Shown here one piece after another: positions 34,535 to 43,215 of a DNA stretch of 64,000 nt. Position numbers and translations under genes: made by a program. The first letter of the stretch is position 1. Every line of letters starts with the position of its first letter. The stretch is from Leisingera daeponensis DSM 23529 (GTDB lineage: Bacteria > Pseudomonadota > Alphaproteobacteria > Rhodobacterales > Rhodobacteraceae), in contig NZ_KI421500.1 in NCBI RefSeq assembly GCF_000473145.1, positions 1,550,225 through 1,614,224 of the forward strand, in the 5' to 3' direction. The notes under the pieces were generated by a model. That model did no database searches, was not told the DNA's origin, and saw only the letters and a list, made by a program, of their open reading frames with translations.

Positions 34535-35311
34535 ATGGCACAGTTTGACACCATCCGGTCTGCCGCCGGCGCCCGCGCCGCGCAGATTGATGAGGGCCTT
34601 CGCGCCCATATGAACAAAGTCTACGCCACCATGGCAGCAGGCACGTTCATCACTTTTCTGGCCGCCTGGGCAGTTGCCGGGTTGGCTGTGACCACCGATC
34701 CGGCGAACGGCGTGGCGCAGCTGAGCGCTGACAAGTATCTGACCAACATCGGCTATGCGCTTTACGCGTCGCCGCTGAAGTGGGTGATCATGTTCGCGCC
34801 GCTGGCCTTCGTGTTCGGCATCGGCGCCGCCGCGAACCGCATGTCCGCAGCGGGCGTGCAGCTGCTGTTCTACGTCTTCGCCACCGTAATGGGCCTGTCG
34901 ATCAGCTCGATCTTCCTGGTCTTCACCGGTGAAAGCATCGTGCAGGTGTTCCTGATCACCTCCATCGCCTTTGCGGGCCTGTCGCTGGTGGGCTACACCA
35001 CCAAGAAGGACCTCAGCGGCATGGGTGCCTTCCTGATCATGGGCCTGATCGGCTTGATCGTGGCATCGATCGTCAACATCTTCCTGGCATCCTCGGCAAT
35101 GGCGTTCGCAATCTCGGTGATCGGCGTGCTGATCTTTGCAGGCCTGACCGCCTATGACACCCAGCGGATCAAGAACGACTACCTGCAGATGGCCCATGCG
35201 GGCGACCAGGAGTGGCTGGCGAAGTCCGCGATCATGGGCGCGCTGAGCCTGTATCTGGACTTCATCAACATGTTCATGATGCTGCTCAACCTGCTTGGCA
35301 ACCGCGAATAA
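34535..35311 (+). CDS. Bax inhibitor-1 / YccA family membrane protein
   Basis: This 258-residue protein has seven predicted membrane helices. The family signature region includes YDTQRIKNDYLQMA after helix 6, with GFG-like and FVFGIGAA segments. YccA of E. coli modulates FtsH protease; other members behave as calcium leak channels. It begins MAQFDTIRSAAGARAAQID, usual for alphaproteobacterial members. The ATG at 34535 has GGAG 9 nt upstream; a TTG at 34529 is an unlikely alternative. A very strong terminator follows. Confidence 0.93.
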   Translation: MAQFDTIRSAAGARAAQIDEGLRAHMNKVYATMAAGTFITFLAAWAVAGLAVTTDPANGVAQLSADKYLTNIGYALYASPLKWVIMFAPLAFVFGIGAAANRMSAAGVQLLFYVFATVMGLSISSIFLVFTGESIVQVFLITSIAFAGLSLVGYTTKKDLSGMGAFLIMGLIGLIVASIVNIFLASSAMAFAISVIGVLIFAGLTAYDTQRIKNDYLQMAHAGDQEWLAKSAIMGALSLYLDFINMFMMLLNLLGNRE

Positions 35312-35337
35312 GCGCACCTCAATTTCAGGCACGGCAA

Positions 35338-35372
35338 GGGGCGGATCGGATTGATCCGCCCCTTCTTTTTTT
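35338..35372 (+). terminator. Strong rho-independent terminator
   Basis: GGGGCGGATC and GATCCGCCCC form a perfect 10-bp stem with a 5-nt loop, followed by TTC and seven T residues. It ends transcription of the Bax-inhibitor-1 gene. Confidence 0.95.
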
Positions 35373-35396
35373 AACGGCAATAAGAATGTTTATCCC

Positions 35397-35870
35397 ATGA
35401 AAATCATTGAGGTTCCCGCCGCAGACGCAGAGCGCCTGGTGCCGCTGCTGCAGGATCTGCACGCGCTGCACGTGGCCTATCAGCCGGAGCGCCACATTCC
35501 GGCGCCCGGCAGTGACGGCCTGGCCGGATGGCTGCAGGACTGGCTGAGGGAAGAGACCGTCTTTGCCTTGGCGGCGGAAAGCCCGCAGGGCACCCTGCTG
35601 GGGTATCTGATCTATGAGCTGCAGGAACGCCCTGCCCTGCCGCTTCGTCCGGCCGAGACACGCGCCATGCTGCATCATATCTCGGTCACCGGCGCCTGGC
35701 GGCGGATGGGTGTCGGCAAGGCGCTGGTGGAAGCGATGAAGGTCCGCGCGCTGGACGCCGGGGCCACGGTGATCGCGGCCACCTATGCGCCCTTCAACAC
35801 GGGCTCAGCCGCGCTGATGAAGGGAATGGGAATGGAGCCGGTGCTGACCATGGCGGAATGGCGCGCCTGA
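35397..35870 (+). CDS. GNAT-family N-acetyltransferase
   Basis: This 157-residue protein has the acetyl-CoA binding motif A as AWRRMGVGKALVEAM (R/Q-x-x-G-x-G/A) after a beta strand HHISVTG. A C-terminal FNTGSAALMKGMGM motif B fits the GNAT fold. The substrate is unknown; the N-terminal PLLQDLHALHVAYQPE segment resembles acetyltransferases acting on small amines. It has its own likely promoter, since a terminator precedes it. Confidence 0.85.
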   Translation: MKIIEVPAADAERLVPLLQDLHALHVAYQPERHIPAPGSDGLAGWLQDWLREETVFALAAESPQGTLLGYLIYELQERPALPLRPAETRAMLHHISVTGAWRRMGVGKALVEAMKVRALDAGATVIAATYAPFNTGSAALMKGMGMEPVLTMAEWRA

Positions 35871-35898
35871 GGCGCGTCAATGGCTCAGCGCCCTGGGT

Positions 35899-36324
35899 TC
35901 AGGACCCCGCGCCCGAGCAATCCAGCCCCGTGGAGATGGCAATGGTGCCGCGGCTGCTCGCCACTTCGCGGATATCACCCTCCAGCCGGCAGCCCGACGC
36001 TCTGGCCACCAGGCCGCGGAACTCCGCCTCGGCGATATCCGGCAGGCGGTGCACCGCACTGTGCTCAGGCACGCTCAGCACGGCCATTCCCGCGCTGCCG
36101 GACCGGACCAGGCACAAGGAGAGCTCCCGCCCCTGGATCTGCACGATCTTGTCCACCACAGCCCTGCCTGCTGGCTCCGCTGCCGGAACCGGGGCTGCTG
36201 GCGCGGCATGCAGGTGAATCGCCGTGACCGCTGGCGGCGGCGGCACTGCCGCCCCTGCATCAAAGGAACTTGAAACCGGCGCTGCGGCCGCTGTCAGCGC
36301 CGCGGCAATCGCAATTGTTTTCAC
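35899..36324 (-). CDS. Secreted hypothetical protein
   Basis: This 141-residue protein has a probable signal peptide (residues 1-24), a Pro- and Ala-rich linker (AVPPPPAVTAIHLHAAPAA), and a C-terminal globular part with two cysteines (LSLCLVRSG and ASGCRLEGD), plus a third at LDCSG. I recognise no domain. A GTG at 36324 follows GGATGAG. Codon use is like its neighbours. It may be a periplasmic protein stabilised by a disulfide. It is convergent with the GNAT gene. Confidence 0.65.
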   Translation of the reverse strand: MKTIAIAAALTAAAAPVSSSFDAGAAVPPPPAVTAIHLHAAPAAPVPAAEPAGRAVVDKIVQIQGRELSLCLVRSGSAGMAVLSVPEHSAVHRLPDIAEAEFRGLVARASGCRLEGDIREVASSRGTIAISTGLDCSGAGS

Positions 36325-36477
36325 AGCTCATCCACCCCTTTGCTCATTAACCCACAAGGTCCAGGCTAGAGCGGAATTGCGGCGGAAACATGCCGCAGCG
36401 TCCGGCAGATGCAGACAATCAAAACCGCATTTACCGGTAATTGAAGGCAATCCAACCGGCGCCAAAGGGGCCGCTGC

Positions 36478-36510
36478 AAAAGAAAACGGGCCGCGCCTGG
36501 CGCGACCCGT
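36478..36510 (-). terminator. Terminator of rpmG
   Basis: Stem ACGGG-GCGC / GCGC-CCCGT with a 3-nt loop and a 2-nt internal bulge on each side, ending on the minus strand in a T-rich tract (TTTTCTTTTG). It lies 28 bp past the L33 stop. Confidence 0.85.
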
Positions 36511-36537
36511 TTCCGGAAATCATCCCGAAGGAAAGGC

Positions 36538-36705
36538 TTACTTGATTTTGCCTTCCTTGTACTCGACGTGCTTGCGCACAACCGGGTCGTACTTCCGCAC
36601 AACCATTTTTTCGGTCATGGTGCGTGCGTTCTTCTTGGTGACATAGAAGTGGCCGGTGCCCGCGCTCGAGTTCAGGCGGATCTTGATGGTGGTCGGCTTC
36701 GCCAT
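36538..36705 (-). CDS. rpmG: 50S ribosomal protein L33
   Basis: This 55-residue protein begins [18 protein letters not shown] and ends with [18 protein letters not shown]. It has the L33 pattern [15 protein letters not shown] and lacks the CxxC zinc pairs, so it is the cysteine-free form. AGGAG lies 8 nt upstream of the ATG at 36705. The open frame extends to 36810 but that part is not conserved. It stands alone between a terminator and the RNase P RNA gene. Confidence 0.97.
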   Translation of the reverse strand: MAKPTTIKIRLNSSAGTGHFYVTKKNARTMTEKMVVRKYDPVVRKHVEYKEGKIK

Positions 36706-36825
36706 GGTGCTTCTCCTGCGTCCGAAAAGGCAGGGGCCTCTCGGTAAATTCCTATCTGAAGCCCGGCTTTTACCCGCCTCAGCCCCCAAGTCAATAGGAT
36801 TCTCCCCCATTCCCCAAGGGATTTA

Positions 36826-37262
36826 TGCGCAGAAGGCCTGTAAGCCGGATCCTGTCCCCCCGGGACCGTAACCCCGGGCTCGACGGCCATTCATCTAGGC
36901 GGCGCATTGCTGCGCCGCTCAAGCTGCCAACCCGGCCCCTCTCGGCTGAAGCGAACCTAGCGGCGGTTTCCCGGTTTCCCGGGACCTGCCCGCGCGGGGG
37001 CCCTATTTGGCATTGCTCCCGGTGGGGCTTGCCGTGCCGCTGCTGTTGCCAGCAGCGCGGTGGGCTCTTACCCCACCGTTTCACCCTTACCCGCGCGGAT
37101 GCTCCTTTGGCGGACCTCCGGTCCGGCGGGCGGTTTGTTTTCTGTGGCGCTTTCCGTCGGGTTTCCCCGCCCGGGCGTTACCCGGCACCGTTGCTTCATG
37201 GAGTCCGGACTTTCCTCGAGGGAGGCTTGCGCCCCCCGCGCGGCCGTCCAGCCTTCTGCGCG
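36826..37262 (-). ncRNA. rnpB: RNase P RNA (bacterial type A)
   Basis: Read on the minus strand, this contains the near-universal 5' core GAGGAAAGTCCGGACTCC (plus 37200-37217) and later the GCCGGGTAACGCCCGGGCG hairpin. The 3' core ends in GGATCCGGCTTACAGGCC. The termini pair perfectly over 10 bp: GCGCAGAAGG (from 37261-37252, minus strand) with CCTTCTGCGC (36836-36827, minus strand), which is helix P1. Length, about 437 nt, is normal for alphaproteobacteria. The RNA is the catalytic subunit that matures tRNA 5' ends. Exact ends are estimated from P1, within a few bases. Confidence 0.95.
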
Positions 37263-37313
37263 ACTGGAGGCGTAGAAAGATCGGTGCGCGGCGTCAAGCG
37301 GATAGTGCGGATT

Positions 37314-37365
37314 GAGGGGCGCTGCCCCTCTTAACCCCGCCTCCGGGCCGGGGCAAATATCCCGG
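37314..37365. repeat. GC-rich intergenic repeat, copy 3
   Basis: GAGGGGC GCT GCCCCTC (37314-37330) forms a 7-bp stem. It is followed by CCCCGCCTCCGGGCCGGGG and CAAATATCCCGG, the same order of elements as at 19419-19475. It lies between the 5' end of rnpB and the amidase stop. A second stem, GCGAGGC AAA GCCTCGC at 37369-37385, adjoins it and may end the amidase transcript. Confidence 0.5.
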
Positions 37366-37391
37366 AGCGCGAGGCAAAGCCTCGCAAATCA

Positions 37392-38087
37392 TCAGGCGTT
37401 TAACGCGTCCGCGCCGAGAGCGGCGAAATCGGCGGGCGACAAGGGGCCATGCGCCCCGGGCCGGAACCGCAGGCGGACGGCGGCCAGAAGCGCTTCGTCC
37501 TCCGCTTCCGCTGTGAATCCGGCTGCCGCGGCAGCGCTGCGGAACTGCTCAAAGGACGGGTCGCGCGGAACCTGGCCCCGGCCGGGCCCCGCTGCCAGCC
37601 CCTGCCGCGCCAGGCGGTTCCAGTCAAACCGCGGGCCCGGGTCGAACTTGCGCCCCGGCGCCATGCAGGAATGCCCGATCACCCCCGGCGCCGGGATGTC
37701 CCAGCGCTGCATCACGCCGCGCATCAGCTCCTCCAGCGCGGCCATCTGCGGCGCGCTGAACGGGTGCGTGCCGAGGTTGTCGAGCTCTATGCCGATGGAG
37801 CGGGAGTTGATATCCGCCTGCCCGTGCCACGCGCCGGTGCCGGCGTGCCAGGCGCGGTGCTCTTCCGCCACCATCTGCCACAGGGTGCCGTCTGCGCCGA
37901 TCAGATAATGGGCGGAAACCTCCGCCGCCGGATCGCAGAGCCGCTCAAGCGCGGCCTGCGCGCCCTGCATGGCGGTGTAGTGCAGAACGATCAGGGACGG
38001 CTTCAGTCCGTCCCTGCGCGGCCCGAAGTTCGGGCTGGGATGCCAGAGGGCGCCCGGCTGATCAGCCCCGCGCAGGTCCGCCGTCAT
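37392..38087 (-). CDS. N-acetylmuramoyl-L-alanine amidase (AmpD type)
   Basis: This 231-residue protein has an amidase_2 fold. Zinc ligands are the histidine in VLHYTAM, GHSCMAPGRKFDPGP carrying the second His and Asp/Lys region, and WHAGTGAWHG. It cleaves the amide bond between MurNAc and the stem peptide, in AmpD's case anhydro-muropeptides during cell-wall recycling. No signal peptide, so cytoplasmic recycling is favoured. Its ATG overlaps the stop of the upstream lipoprotein gene by one base (TGATG), so the two are translationally coupled. Confidence 0.92.
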   Translation of the reverse strand: MTADLRGADQPGALWHPSPNFGPRRDGLKPSLIVLHYTAMQGAQAALERLCDPAAEVSAHYLIGADGTLWQMVAEEHRAWHAGTGAWHGQADINSRSIGIELDNLGTHPFSAPQMAALEELMRGVMQRWDIPAPGVIGHSCMAPGRKFDPGPRFDWNRLARQGLAAGPGRGQVPRDPSFEQFRSAAAAAGFTAEAEDEALLAAVRLRFRPGAHGPLSPADFAALGADALNA

Positions 38088-38854
38088 CAGTTCTGGACAG
38101 CCAGCCGGTAAGGGGCCGGGTCCCAGCCGCAGGCATAGCCGTCGCCATCCGGGTCCAGCGCCTTGCGGTCGCGCTCCGGCCCGCCGGTGGCGAGAAAGGC
38201 GACCTGAGCCTCGTCGGGAGAGGCAAACTCAGCGCAGTTGCGCTGGTTGCGGGCCTGCAGGTTGATGCCGGTGCGGCTGTAGACGCGCACGCCCTTGGGA
38301 TTGCTGGTGCCGAGGGCATACCGCACGATGTTGGGGCCGGTGTCCTCTGTGCGCTCGGGCACCGCAACCGGCTGCACTTGCTGGTACTGCGCCCGCTGAC
38401 GCTCCAGCCGGGCCGCGTCGCTTTCGATCGACTGGCGGGCAGCGACCGCCTCAAAGTCGTTCTCATCCGAAATCCCGCCGCTGCCTGCGATCTCCGGTGC
38501 CGGGTTCAACGGGCTTGCCTGCAGCGGCTCAACGCCGGAGGCTGTGCTGGAGGCGGCCAGCGCTGCAGCGGTCTCGCGGGCGATGTCCGCGCCGCTGGCG
38601 GCGGTGCTGGCGGTGCTGAACGTGCCCGCCGCAGCCGCCGAGCCGGGGCTGCGCGGGGCTGCCGCGGGCTGGACCGGTTCCGACGATACCCGCGCCGGCG
38701 GCACCAGCGGTTCGCCGATGATGGTGGTGCCCGCTGCGGGCGGCGGCGCGAAGGGATCGCCGTCAATGCCAGCGGCACTGTCGGGGACCTGGGGCGAACA
38801 GGCAGCCATCACCAGAAGGCTGCCTACGGCGGCGTAAGATGCGAATGCGCGCAT
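38087..38854 (-). CDS. Lipoprotein with C-terminal excalibur-like motif
   Basis: This 255-residue protein has a lipoprotein signal (SLLVMAAC, Cys19) and a long Pro/Ala/Ser-rich linker (about 20-130). The C-terminal domain has RNCAEFASPDEAQVAFLATG and LDPDGDGYACGWDP. The DxDGDGxxC core is the calcium-binding excalibur-type motif. Such domains often occur on envelope proteins. It precedes the amidase in a coupled two-gene unit, suggesting joint action in peptidoglycan turnover; this is inference. No function is known. Confidence 0.75.
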   Translation of the reverse strand: MRAFASYAAVGSLLVMAACSPQVPDSAAGIDGDPFAPPPAAGTTIIGEPLVPPARVSSEPVQPAAAPRSPGSAAAAGTFSTASTAASGADIARETAAALAASSTASGVEPLQASPLNPAPEIAGSGGISDENDFEAVAARQSIESDAARLERQRAQYQQVQPVAVPERTEDTGPNIVRYALGTSNPKGVRVYSRTGINLQARNQRNCAEFASPDEAQVAFLATGGPERDRKALDPDGDGYACGWDPAPYRLAVQN

Positions 38855-38895
38855 GGGGTTACCTGTCTGCTCTGCTCAAGTGCTGAGGCGGAGGT

Positions 38896-40383
38896 TTACC
38901 ACCATTGCTGCGGCTTGGCTACAAAGCCGGCCGCATTCTCCAGCGCATAGGCAGTGTTCAGCAGATCGCCCTCTTCCCAGGGCTTGCCAATCAGCTGCAG
39001 ACCCAGCGGCAGGCCCTGCTTATCGAGCCCTGCCGGCACCGCAACGCCCGGCAGGCCCGCCAGGTTCACGGTGACGGTAAAGACGTCGTTCAGGTACATC
39101 TGCACCGGATCCGTCTCGGTCATCTCGCCCAGGCCAAAGGCCGCCGACGGGGTGGCCGGGGTCAGGATGGCGTCGACACCGGCGGCAAAGACGTCCTCGA
39201 AGTCCTTCTTGATCAGGGTGCGGACCTTGCGGGCGCGGTTGTAGTAAGCGTCGTAGAAGCCTGCCGACAGCACATAAGTGCCGACCATCACCCGGCGCTG
39301 CACCTCATGGCCGAAACCTTCGGCGCGGGTCTTCTCGTACATCTCGGTGATGCCGTCGCCGGCCTCCAGCTTGGCGCGGCGGCCATAGCGGACGCCATCA
39401 TAACGGGCGAGATTCGAGGAAGCCTCAGCCGGCGCGATCACATAGTAGGCAGGCAGCGCGTATTTGGTATGGGGCAGCGAGATGTCGACGATCTCCGCCC
39501 CTGCCGCTTTCAGCATTTCGGCGCCATCAGACCACAGCTTCTCGATCTCGCCCGGCATGCCGTCCATGCGGTATTCCTTGGGGATACCGATCTTCTTGCC
39601 GCGGATGTCGCCGGTCAGCATCGCCTCGAAATCCGGCACCGCCAGCTCAGCAGAGGTCGAATCCTTCGGGTCGTGGCCGCACATCGCTTCCAGCATGATG
39701 GCTGCATCGCGCACCGATTTTGTCATCGGGCCGGCCTGATCCAGCGAGGAGGCAAAGGCGACGATGCCCCAGCGCGAGCAGCGGCCGTAGGTCGGCTTGA
39801 TGCCGACGGTGCCGGTGAAGGCGGCGGGCTGGCGGATCGAGCCGCCGGTATCGGTGCCGGTGGCCGCGAGGCAGAGGTCTGCTGCCACGGCAGAGGCCGA
39901 ACCGCCGGAGGAGCCGCCCGGGGTGAGCTGGGCGTCGTCATTGCCGCGGCGCCAGGGGCTGACGGCATTGCCGTAGACGGAAGTTTCGTTGGAGGAGCCC
40001 ATGGCGAACTCGTCCATGTTCAGCTTGCCCAGCATGACGGAGCCGGCGTCTGCCAGCTTCTGGCTGACGGTGGATTCATACTCCGGCTTGAAGCCTTCGA
40101 GGATTTTGGACGCGGCCTGCGAGGGCACGCCCTTGGTGCAGAACAGATCCTTGATGCCGATCGGCAGGCCGCACATGGAGGGCGCCTCGCCCGCCTTGAT
40201 GCGCTCATCTGCCGCCTTGGCGCGTTCCATCGCAATCTCGGGGGTCTTGTGCACGAACGCATTGAGCGCGTCCGCCGCGTCGATTGCCTTGAGGCAGGCC
40301 TCGGTCAGCTCAACGGAAGTGGTGTCGCCCTTGCGCAGCGCGTCGCGGGCCTCTGCCAGGCCCAGTTTGTTCAGATCGCTCAT
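38896..40383 (-). CDS. gatA: Aspartyl/glutamyl-tRNA amidotransferase subunit A
   Basis: This 495-residue amidase-signature enzyme has the Ser-cisSer-Lys triad: Lys78 in [17 protein letters not shown] and [14 protein letters not shown]. The N-terminal [17 protein letters not shown] and NAFVHKT are typical of GatA. It releases ammonia from glutamine for transamidation of Glu-tRNAGln/Asp-tRNAAsn with GatB and GatC. The ATG at 40383 has GAGAG before it. gatC lies 5 nt upstream; gatB is not in this window. Confidence 0.96.
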   Translation of the reverse strand: MSDLNKLGLAEARDALRKGDTTSVELTEACLKAIDAADALNAFVHKTPEIAMERAKAADERIKAGEAPSMCGLPIGIKDLFCTKGVPSQAASKILEGFKPEYESTVSQKLADAGSVMLGKLNMDEFAMGSSNETSVYGNAVSPWRRGNDDAQLTPGGSSGGSASAVAADLCLAATGTDTGGSIRQPAAFTGTVGIKPTYGRCSRWGIVAFASSLDQAGPMTKSVRDAAIMLEAMCGHDPKDSTSAELAVPDFEAMLTGDIRGKKIGIPKEYRMDGMPGEIEKLWSDGAEMLKAAGAEIVDISLPHTKYALPAYYVIAPAEASSNLARYDGVRYGRRAKLEAGDGITEMYEKTRAEGFGHEVQRRVMVGTYVLSAGFYDAYYNRARKVRTLIKKDFEDVFAAGVDAILTPATPSAAFGLGEMTETDPVQMYLNDVFTVTVNLAGLPGVAVPAGLDKQGLPLGLQLIGKPWEEGDLLNTAYALENAAGFVAKPQQWW

Positions 40384-40388
40384 GTCTC

Positions 40389-40676
40389 TCACTCCACGAC
40401 TTTGGGCACTGCGAAAAAGCCTTCGCGGGCGTCCGGCGCATTGGCCAGGATCTTGTCCTGCTGGTTGCCGTCGGTGACTTCGTCCTTGCGGCGCTTGAGG
40501 CGCTGCGGGGTGACGGAGGTCATCGGCTCGACGCCCTCGACATCCACCTCGTTCAGCTGCTCGATGAAGCCCAGGATATTGTTGAACTCGTCTGCCAGCG
40601 CCGGAAGTGCTGCGTCCTCAACCTTGATCCGGGCCAGTTTGGCCACCTTGGCGGCAGTGCTTTGGTCAATCGACAT
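40389..40676 (-). CDS. gatC: Aspartyl/glutamyl-tRNA amidotransferase subunit C
   Basis: This 95-residue protein begins [21 protein letters not shown] and contains [29 protein letters not shown], the GatC core that wraps around GatA. It ends with [19 protein letters not shown], matching the conserved C-terminus. The ATG at 40676 follows GAGGG. It is the first gene of gatC-gatA with a 5-nt gap, so cotranscription and coupling are clear. Confidence 0.96.
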   Translation of the reverse strand: MSIDQSTAAKVAKLARIKVEDAALPALADEFNNILGFIEQLNEVDVEGVEPMTSVTPQRLKRRKDEVTDGNQQDKILANAPDAREGFFAVPKVVE

Positions 40677-40862
40677 GGAAACCCTCATCTGGTGTTGGGT
40701 AGGCATTTACCGCCGCGCCGCCTGCGCTGCAAGCCGGCATGGGGCGTTCACTGCGTTGCGCGGGCCTGCCGAGGCAGGCGCGGCTGAATTTCCGAAGGCT
40801 TCAATTCCATTTCGCATCAGGCCTGTTAGGCTCTTGCCAAAGACAACGCGAGGAGAAAACCG

Positions 40863-41555
40863 ATGAAGATCATTTGGCTGGGCCATGGCTCATTCCGCAT
40901 CGAAACCGGCGGCCTGGTGCTGCTGGTGGACCCCTGGCTGACCGGCAATCCGGTGCTGCCCGAGGACCAGCACGACGCGGCCGTATCAGGCGCCACCCAT
41001 ATCCTGCTGACCCATGTGCATTTCGACCATGTGGTGGACGTGCTGCCACTGGCCAAACGGCTGAAGGTGCCGGTGATCGGGCAATACGATCTGATGGGGC
41101 TGTGGGGCGAGACCGAAGGGGTTGAGACCACGGGCTTCAACAAGGGCGGAACGGTGGATCTGAGCGGGGTGAAGGTGGCGATGGTGCCGGCCTCGCACAG
41201 TTCCACCTTCAGCACCGAGGACGGTCTGCGCACCGGCGGCTCTGAAGTGGGCTATATGCTGATGGCGGAGGGCAAAACCGTCTATCTGTCCGGCGACACC
41301 GCGATCATGGCGGACATGGAGTGGATGGGGGATTACTACAAGCCGGACGTGGGCATCCTGTCGGCGGGCGGCCATTTCACCATGGACATGAAACAGGCAG
41401 CCTATGCGGCCAAGCGCTACTTCAACTTCAAAACGGTGATTCCCTGCCACTACAAGAGCTTCCCGATCCTGGAGCAGGACGCCAACGACCTGATCGAGGG
41501 GCTGCCGGGGGTGGAGGTGATCGAGCCGGAAGTGATGACGGCAATCGAGGTCTGA
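40863..41555 (+). CDS. UPF0173 metal-dependent hydrolase
   Basis: This 230-residue metallo-beta-lactamase-fold protein has the metal motif HVHFDH at residues 51-56, the second-sphere PASHSSTF and the later LSGDTAIMADM and IPCHYKSF. This is the UPF0173/YtkL set. The substrate is not known. AGGAG lies upstream of the ATG. It is divergent from gatC and convergent with tag, with a large hairpin between the stop codons. Confidence 0.92.
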   Translation: MKIIWLGHGSFRIETGGLVLLVDPWLTGNPVLPEDQHDAAVSGATHILLTHVHFDHVVDVLPLAKRLKVPVIGQYDLMGLWGETEGVETTGFNKGGTVDLSGVKVAMVPASHSSTFSTEDGLRTGGSEVGYMLMAEGKTVYLSGDTAIMADMEWMGDYYKPDVGILSAGGHFTMDMKQAAYAAKRYFNFKTVIPCHYKSFPILEQDANDLIEGLPGVEVIEPEVMTAIEV

Positions 41556-41591
41556 GCCGCGCAGGCTGGCGCGGCGTCTCCCGCCCGCCGC

Positions 41592-41651
41592 CGGATCTGC
41601 CGGACAGATCCGCTCCCGCCGGGCGCGGCGCCGGGCCAGTCGGCCCGGCGC
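41592..41651. terminator. Double hairpin between convergent UPF0173 and tag genes
   Basis: CGGATCTG...CAGATCCG (8-bp stem, 41592-41612) is followed by GCGCCGGGCC (41628-41637) and GGCCCGGCGC (41642-41651), a perfect 10-bp stem with a 4-nt loop. The second stem ends about 10 bp before the tag stop codon. No T-run follows, but the symmetry suits bidirectional transcription end or mRNA 3' protection. Confidence 0.5.
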
Positions 41652-41660
41652 GGGCGGCCC

Positions 41661-42284
41661 TCAGGCCGCCGGTTGCATCTGCGGCACGGTGAACGCCGCG
41701 CGCGCCGCGGCGGCCTTCTCGCGGCAGCTACAGCCGCGGGCGTGGTCATTGATCAGCCCCATCGCCTGCATGAAGGCAAAAACCGTGGTCGGGCCGACAA
41801 ACTTCCAGCCGCGTTTCTTGAGCGCTTTCGACAGCGCCACCGATTCCGGGCTGGTCGAGGCGGTCTGCGGCTCCGGCAGGTTGTCCGGCTTTGGCTCAAA
41901 GCTCCAGAAGAACGCCGCCAGCGAGCCCGCCTCTGCCGCCAGCTCCTGCGCCCGGGCGGCATTGTTGATCACCGCCTCGATCTTGCCGCGGTGGCGAATG
42001 ATGCCCTTGTCCTGCACCAGCCGCTCCACATCCGCCGCGCCGAATTCGGCCATTTCATTGAAGTCGAACCCTGCGAACGCGGCGCGGAAGTTCTCGCGCT
42101 TGTCCAGAATGGTGCGCCAGCTAAGGCCGGACTGGAAGCTCTCCAGGCAAACCTTCTCGAACAGCCGGATGTCGTCGCCCACCGGGTAGCCCCATTCCTC
42201 ATCGTGGTAGCGCAGGAAATCCGGGGCCGAGGCGGCCCAGGCGCAGCGAGCCTGGCCGTCGGCGGCAGTGAAGGTGCGGCTCAT
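41661..42284 (-). CDS. tag: DNA-3-methyladenine glycosylase I
   Basis: This 207-residue protein has the Tag signature CAWA near the N-terminus, YHDEEWGYPVGDD, LFEKVCLESFQSGLSWRTIL and the C-terminal INDHARGCSCRE with zinc-ligand His/Cys. It removes 3-methyladenine from alkylated DNA, starting base-excision repair. The start overlaps the YciI-like stop by four bases. It is the last gene of a TetR-YciI-tag operon. Confidence 0.95.
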   Translation of the reverse strand: MSRTFTAADGQARCAWAASAPDFLRYHDEEWGYPVGDDIRLFEKVCLESFQSGLSWRTILDKRENFRAAFAGFDFNEMAEFGAADVERLVQDKGIIRHRGKIEAVINNAARAQELAAEAGSLAAFFWSFEPKPDNLPEPQTASTSPESVALSKALKKRGWKFVGPTTVFAFMQAMGLINDHARGCSCREKAAAARAAFTVPQMQPAA

Positions 42285-42574
42285 TCCCCGCCCCGCAGGA
42301 AATCAAGCCGGGGATCCATCATGGTGGGCGCCACGCCGATAATTTCCGGCTCGACGATCCCGCCGGTCACAAAGGGATCCTGCGCGACGCGAGCGGTCAG
42401 GTCCTCTTCGCTTTCCCCGACAGCAAGGATCGCGCCGCCCTCGCCGTCGGTCATTGACCCGGCAGCGAGAAACACCCCGTCCTCAAACCCCTGCTGGAGC
42501 CAGGCCTTGTGTCCCTCCAGAAATTCGGCCAGCCGGTCTGTCTGCGCCGCAAATGTCAGCAATATGAAATACAT
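42281..42574 (-). CDS. YciI family protein
   Basis: This 97-residue protein of the YCII ferredoxin-like fold begins MYFILLTFAAQTDRLAEFLEGHKAWLQQG and has GSMTDGEGGAILAVGESEEDL. The conserved His/Asp pair is present (H in EGHKAWL; D in QDPFVTGG). YciI-like proteins are thought to have small-molecule hydrolase or dehalogenase-like activity. It overlaps tag by four bases, and TetR lies 21 bp upstream, so the three genes form one operon. Confidence 0.9.
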   Translation of the reverse strand: MYFILLTFAAQTDRLAEFLEGHKAWLQQGFEDGVFLAAGSMTDGEGGAILAVGESEEDLTARVAQDPFVTGGIVEPEIIGVAPTMMDPRLDFLRGGE

Positions 42575-42595
42575 GATCGTCTCCTGTGATATATC

Positions 42596-43177
42596 CTAAA
42601 GGGGATGCTCCGGCGGCAGCTGATCCCTGAGCCAGTCCTGCATCAGCGCCACCTCGCGGCTGATGAAATCCGTGTCGCCAAACGCCTGCGCCAGCGTCGC
42701 CACGCCCTGGCTGCGGGCCAGCAGATGCATCGCCAGCCCGCCGGACCGCGCACCGCACCCCAGCGCCTGGAATTGCTGGCTAAGCCAGTCCTGAAACAGC
42801 GTGAACAGTGCCGCAGCCTGCGCCTGCGCGGCGTGATTCAGCTTGCCCAGCTCGGTGACCAAGGACCCGACCGGGCAGCCATAGAGGGTGATCTTGGCCT
42901 GGTTGGCGATCAGGATGCGGATGAAGCAGGTGATCCGCTGCGCGGGACTTGCGCTCTCCGCCTGCCAATCGTTCAGCATGGCGCGGGTGGCGGCCATGCG
43001 GCGCGCGATCACGGCTTCAAGGATCTCGTCCTTGGTCTTGAAATGGTAATAGAAATTGCCGCGCGAGATACCCACCGCCGCGGCAATATCCGCAAAGGAC
43101 GCCGCCTCGAAACCGCGTTCATAGAACAGCTGATCCGCAGCCTCCGCAATCCGGTCCCTGGTTGTTTCCTGCACCAC
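42596..43177 (-). CDS. TetR-family transcriptional regulator
   Basis: This 193-residue protein has an N-terminal HTH (FADIAAAVGISRGNFYYHFKTKDEILEAV). The C-terminal domain resembles the QacR/YcdC-like group with LYGCPVGSLVTELG, a segment found in regulators of electrophile or drug responses. Start codons are GTG at 43177 or 43174, both behind GGGGGG. Two near-palindromic sites directly upstream suggest autoregulation of the operon TetR-YciI-tag. The ligand is unknown. Confidence 0.88.
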   Translation of the reverse strand: MVQETTRDRIAEAADQLFYERGFEAASFADIAAAVGISRGNFYYHFKTKDEILEAVIARRMAATRAMLNDWQAESASPAQRITCFIRILIANQAKITLYGCPVGSLVTELGKLNHAAQAQAAALFTLFQDWLSQQFQALGCGARSGGLAMHLLARSQGVATLAQAFGDTDFISREVALMQDWLRDQLPPEHPL

Positions 43178-43188
43178 GCCAGCCCCCC

Positions 43189-43204
43189 TAGGACAATTGA
43201 CCTA
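43189..43204. promoter_or_regulatory. Candidate TetR operator, site 1
   Basis: TAGGACAATTGACCTA is a 16-bp near-palindrome with one mismatched pair, 12 bp upstream of the TetR start codon. It shares the TAGG/CCTA ends with a second site 28 bp away, centre to centre. Confidence 0.5.
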
Positions 43205-43215
43205 TAAATCGCAGA

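Noticed and set aside
36791..37334. Short open frames across the rnpB region
   Set aside because: They are by-products of the structured RNA. The conserved RNase P core and P1 pairing explain the sequence.
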